Shown in pieces: positions 54,726 through 55,154 of a stretch of 55,154 bases of DNA. The translations under genes and the position numbers were made by a program. The stretch spans positions 1 to 55,154 of the forward strand of contig CALJJQ010000077.1 of NCBI GenBank assembly GCA_937973965.1. Direction: 5' to 3'. The notes beneath the pieces are model-generated. The model was given only the letters and a program-made list of their open reading frames with translations, was not told where the DNA came from and made no database searches. Within the stretch, counting starts at the first letter, position 1, and each line of letters begins with the position of its first letter. This DNA is from an uncultured Calothrix sp. GTDB taxonomy: Bacteria; Cyanobacteriota; Cyanobacteriia; Cyanobacteriales; Nostocaceae.

Positions 54726-55154
54726 GTGTTGGTATTAGAGTACAAAGTTAAAGGTAGACTTAAACAATATAAGGCTATTGATGAAGCTATTAGAACCACT
54801 CAGTTCATCAGAAATAAAGCTATTAGATATTGGATAGACGCACCTCAAGGTACAAAAATCAACCGCATAACTTTGAATAATTACTCGACAACACTGCGAA
54901 CAGAATTCAAGTTTGTCGAAGAATTAAACTCAATGGCTTGTCAAGCTGCAACAGAAAGAGCTTGGTCTGCGATTGATAGATTCTACACAAATTGCAAAGC
55001 CAAGAAACCAGGAAGGAAAGGTTTTCCCAGATTTCAAAAGGATAATCGCTGGGTTGAGTACAAAACTAGTGGGTGGTCACTGCATCCAACAAAACGACGC
55101 ATCACTTTTACTGATAAAAAAGGTATCGGTGAAGTCAAATTGTTAGGTAAATGG
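54726..55154 (+). mobile_element. tnpB: IS200/IS605-family OrfB (TnpB) gene, 5' part, cut by the window end
   Basis: GTG-initiated frame of at least 143 codons, open at the window end. N-terminal MLVLEYKVKGRLKQYKAIDE, AIRTTQFIRNKAIRYWID, then CQAATERAWSAIDRFYTNCK, AKKPGRKGFPRFQKDNRWVE, YKTSGWSLHPTKRRI: the helix-turn-helix and PRF...R-x-x-Y/V segments of OrfB/TnpB, an RNA-guided nuclease ancestral to Cas12. The RuvC residues, zinc finger and the reRNA-coding right end lie beyond the window. No tnpA is seen upstream within 1 kb, so it may be a TnpB-only (IS1341-like) element. Confidence 0.85.

Overview
The window is a piece of cyanobacterial chromosome. Evidence: many GCGATCGC (HIP1) octamers; genes confined to or typical of oxygenic phototrophs (petL, petM, ycf39, a SphR/SphS-like pair, DUF2949, DUF3370 and DUF4330 proteins); heptameric short tandem repeats; and many dispersed palindromes. 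The style (AT-rich, repeat-rich, long intergenic stretches) suggests a filamentous, Nostocales-like strain, but no marker here fixes the genus. By my own hand count about 34 kb of 55 kb (roughly 62%) is intact coding sequence, low for a bacterium. No rRNA or tRNA gene and no CRISPR array was seen.

Layout. 0.1-8.4 kb: a serpin, an AI-2E-type permease, a small membrane protein, an LCP-family ligase, an MscS channel and the tiny petL gene with its terminator. 8.8-13.1 kb: a nuclease-like gene broken by a nonsense codon, ycf39 with petM upstream, a CbbX-type AAA+ ATPase and a small exported protein. 13.8-18.9 kb: a PMT-family mannosyltransferase, a decayed leuA, a DUF2887/Rpn-like protein and rsmD. 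19.3-25.6 kb: hisH, a pyroglutamyl-peptidase-like protein, a DUF3370 protein, recQ, a small REase-like protein and a RusA-like resolvase. 26.3-33.0 kb: DUF4330, an M48 protease, a GspC/PilP-like protein, mnmG and a membrane protein. 34.2-39.3 kb: a Tyr/Arg/His-rich exported protein, an SGNH hydrolase, a pentapeptide-repeat protein, DUF2949, a Uma2 fragment, a two-TM protein and a PIN-domain remnant. 39.4-48.3 kb: a cysteine desulfurase, rhomboid protease, accD, prepilin peptidase, a small conserved protein, leuB and an ArsR-DUF2087 regulator with a clear palindromic operator. 48.9-55.15 kb: two membrane proteins, the sphR-sphS-like two-component pair and a tnpB cut by the window end.

Most genes are single housekeeping or envelope genes rather than long operons. 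Linked sets are petM-ycf39 (b6f subunit and PSII assembly factor), sphR-sphS, and possibly hisH-rsmD. Much of the interest lies between genes: small non-coding elements with terminal inverted repeats, some nested in one another and one with a clear 3-bp target duplication; a 20-28-bp palindrome family that recurs about ten times and tends to sit at convergent gene junctions; and four broken genes (leuA, a PD-(D/E)XK-like gene, Uma2, a VapC-like PIN gene). No complete new multi-gene system was recognised. The best single-gene leads are the CbbX-like ATPase lacking the pore-loop aromatic residue, the ArsR-DUF2087 gene with its operator, and the Tyr/Arg/His-rich exported protein.
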